Source: Gorsachius magnificus
Taxonomy: Eukaryota > Chordata > Aves > Pelecaniformes > Ardeidae
Assembly: GCA_034008185.1 (NCBI GenBank)
Contig: CM067082.1
Location: forward strand, 5,564,984-5,628,983
DNA: 64,000 nt
Direction of reading: 5' to 3'
Part shown: in pieces, positions 62,010 to 64,000 of the stretch
Layout of the letters: every line of letters starts with the position of its first letter
Numbering within the stretch: the stretch's first letter is position 1
Notes under the pieces: generated by a model
Seen by the model: only the letters and a program-made list of their open reading frames with translations
Database searches by the model: none
What the model was told of the DNA's origin: nothing
Program-made: the position numbers and the translations under genes

Positions 62010-62250
62010 TTCTTCAGGCACTTTATAAACATTAATTAAGACTCGCACCTCTGTGTTGTGTCAGTGCCATACTGATCGCCTTCATTGTTTTGTGAAGTGT
62101 CTGCCATATTTTGATTACTCCTGAGCCGCTTGTTAATATTACACACATCAGTAAACTGAGGCAGGGTGGCTAAGTCGCGTGATTAAATTCTTGCCGCAAA
62201 TTAGTGATTAAGGTTGGGGCTGCTATTAAGAGAGTTTCGCTTTCCAGTTC
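62010..62250 (+). mobile_element. MIR-like SINE relic, interrupted
   Basis: GGCACTTTATAAACATTAAT followed by AAGACTCGCACCTCTGTG resembles the central MIR region. After about 80 unrelated bases, GTAAACTGAGGCAGGGTGGC resembles its downstream core. The order and orientation fit a plus-strand copy with an insertion or strongly diverged middle. Confidence 0.45.
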
Positions 62251-63727
62251 CCTGTTGTAACCAGCAGACTAACTCCTATGGGGACTTCAAAGCATTCTCA
62301 TTGATTTAAATTGGTTTCCATGTTGAAAAAAAATTAATTCATAACATTAATAGGTGTCGGATTGTTAATGCGTTGTCACTTGGTATCTCTTGAGGGCAAA
62401 CATGTGACAGTAGGGCAGCCACGAGCCGTACCGTGGCACCCATTAAAGGCTCTTTTTCTATAATAAACTATAACAGGCAGCTGTCTGCAAGCATAAGCTG
62501 TACTTTATTATGGTGAGTCTATGGCTCATTTATGACTAAACGGACTCTTTTCCTGTTGGTCTTTTAGCTTGCAATGTGCTACTTCTTCCTCATTTTCCAG
62601 TCAAGAAAATTGTACCTTCTCCTGGAATTGGTTTTTTTTCTCCTTTCTTGCCAAAGGCAGTTTTATTATCTCCCATCTGACTTCTGTTTCCTGTCATTTT
62701 CTGCTGCTTTTCCATCTGAAGGAAGACAGCGGCCATGTCATAATTATTTTCTTTAGTAATTGTCACAAAGATGCTGCGTGTTCCCTAGTTAGATCAGGCA
62801 GCAGTCATGGTGAAACCTCAGAGATGCTGTCCGAGGGCATGAGTTTCCTTCAGCTCTTGGTAACTGAGTTGTACAGCCCATGCTTGTGCAACTCAAGTTT
62901 CTCTCTGCAGCTCTTGAAGCGCACCAGGGGGTTGGGAATAGAGGTATTTCAAGAGAAAGAACAAAAAAGCTTAATTGGGGAAGTAAAATAATGGGATTTT
63001 CCCACACACACACCTTCTTTAAATATGCCATGGTGTGGAAATCTGCTCCTCTCTTCCTACTACCTCATCATGGTCTCATTTTGCAAATAGCAAACTGGAG
63101 CTAAAATACATCTGTATAGGTGAGGATCAGCTAAAAAAAAATTGAAGACTTAGATGTGTTTTTGTGGCAGATGGATAAAACTCACCTAGGGATTGAAAAC
63201 ACATTTTTCAAATGTGCAGTTATTTTGATGCAAAATAACTTTACAGAATGTTCTAAATAGTGCCTTATTTTGCTGCTGGAGGGTTGTAAAATTATAGATC
63301 ATTGCACTGAGGATGAGATGTTAATTTGGAGGAATTTGTGAGCAATATAGAACTGCTGGATACATTTGGTGTTCTGCTTGCTTTCATTTTTATTAGTCAA
63401 AATGAACAACAGGGTGGTCAGCATTTGAGAGCACCAACAGTGAGGATGTTCCACCGACAGGATTAATGTTCATGGCAAATGCCAGAAGCGATGGGAGAAA
63501 TGGGAAAAATGTCCTTTATCTAACATCGGGGCAGGGGAATATTCTCTTTGCCCTGCTATTTGTGTTCAGAGCACCTCCCTTCCACCTTTTTGTTTAATGG
63601 ATAGGAATGGGACGCTTATCCAGAGGGAAACCTACAGGGCATTGGGGGGGTTGTGATCTGGTCCTCCCTTTGACTGCTGCTGTATGTTCCTCATGCCGTT
63701 TTGGCACACTGGCTGCTTGGGCAGGAT
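62251..63727. other. Unique DNA, no gene recognised
   Basis: A short CA run lies at 63003-63013. The 140-codon frame at 62569-62991 has no recognised domain and overlaps other frames. Confidence 0.6.
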
Positions 63728-63925
63728 TACAACTACCCAAAAGGAGGTTGTAGCGAGGTGGGTGTTGGTCTTGTCTCGCAAGTAACAAGCGATAGAATGA
63801 GGGGAAGCAGCCTCAAGTTGTGCCAGGGCAAGTTTAGATTGGATTTTAGGAAAAATTTCCTCACTGAAAGGGCTGTCAAGCATTGGAACGGGCTGCCCAG
63901 GGAAGCGGTTGAGTCCCCATCCCTG
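63728..63925 (+). mobile_element. CR1 LINE fragment lacking its 3' end
   Basis: The plus strand carries the ORF2 C-terminal block: GAGGTGGGTGTTGGTCTTGT, CTCAAGTTGTGCCAGGGCAA and CACTGAAAGGGCTGTCAAGC, up to CCCCATCCCTG. The similarity then stops abruptly, with neither the GGACTTGATGATC block nor the octamer end. It is thus truncated at both ends. Confidence 0.9.
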
Positions 63926-64000
63926 TGCAAGCATGATTATAAAGCAGATTAGGAGGGAGGGTGAAGCTTGCTTTATCCATCTCAAAGTTGAGGTGGACCG

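Noticed and set aside
62569..62991. 140-codon plus-strand frame
   Set aside because: No known domain; it overlaps frames in other registers with similar length and lies in ordinary unique DNA.
1..64000. CRISPR arrays, operons, tRNA or rRNA genes
   Set aside because: No regularly spaced direct repeats, no tRNA box patterns that fold convincingly, and no rRNA-like sequence were seen. Bacterial-type organisation is absent.

Overview
The window looks like avian nuclear DNA from a gene-poor (intergenic or deep intronic) stretch. The evidence is about fifteen CR1 LINE fragments, most 5'-truncated, many ending in the short ATTCTATG / ATTCTGTG-type 3' repeats typical of CR1. There are also LTRs of a family common in bird genomes, starting TGTCCTGG or its complement, and faint relics of much older CR1-clade and MIR-like elements. 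The abundance of this LTR suggests a non-galliform bird, but the species cannot be fixed. I found no convincing host protein-coding exon, tRNA, rRNA or CRISPR array. The longest open frames are either CR1 ORF2 remnants or unrecognisable frames in ordinary AT-rich DNA.

Layout. 1-5.3 kb: unique DNA with one diverged tandem duplication. 5.34-5.89 kb: solo LTR, plus strand, with a perfect 5-bp target duplication. 9.5-10.0 kb: young-looking CR1. 12.3-12.9 kb: CR1 endonuclease-region fragment that received a 35-bp CR1 tail with its own target duplication. 14.6-15.3 kb: CR1 tail followed by two ancient CR1-type relics. 19.6 kb: CR1. 21.9-22.5 kb: second solo LTR, minus strand, also with a perfect 5-bp duplication. 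23.2 and 24.5 kb: CR1 ends. 29.9-30.9 kb: minus-strand CR1 split by a plus-strand CR1. 33.5 kb: probable ancient CR1 relic. 35.8 kb: CR1. 37.0-42.5 kb: an unusual inverted pair in which two CR1 copies in opposite orientation share a non-CR1 segment of about 180 bp. 52.3 kb: old CR1. 53.9-56.8 kb: an old CR1 whose ORF1 SGNH-esterase region (literal GDSL motif) is interrupted by a 1.64-kb endogenous retrovirus with a Lys-type primer-binding site, and whose ORF2 is mostly deleted. 58.4 and 62.0 kb: MIR-like SINE relics. 63.7 kb: CR1 fragment lacking its 3' end.

The genes do not form a pathway. What the window records is a layered history of retrotransposition: ancient CR1/MIR, then older CR1, then ERV insertion into CR1, young CR1 tails, and at least one local inverted rearrangement or template switch. 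Percent identities and boundaries were judged by eye and may be off by several bases. Family names rest on remembered consensus features, not on a database search.
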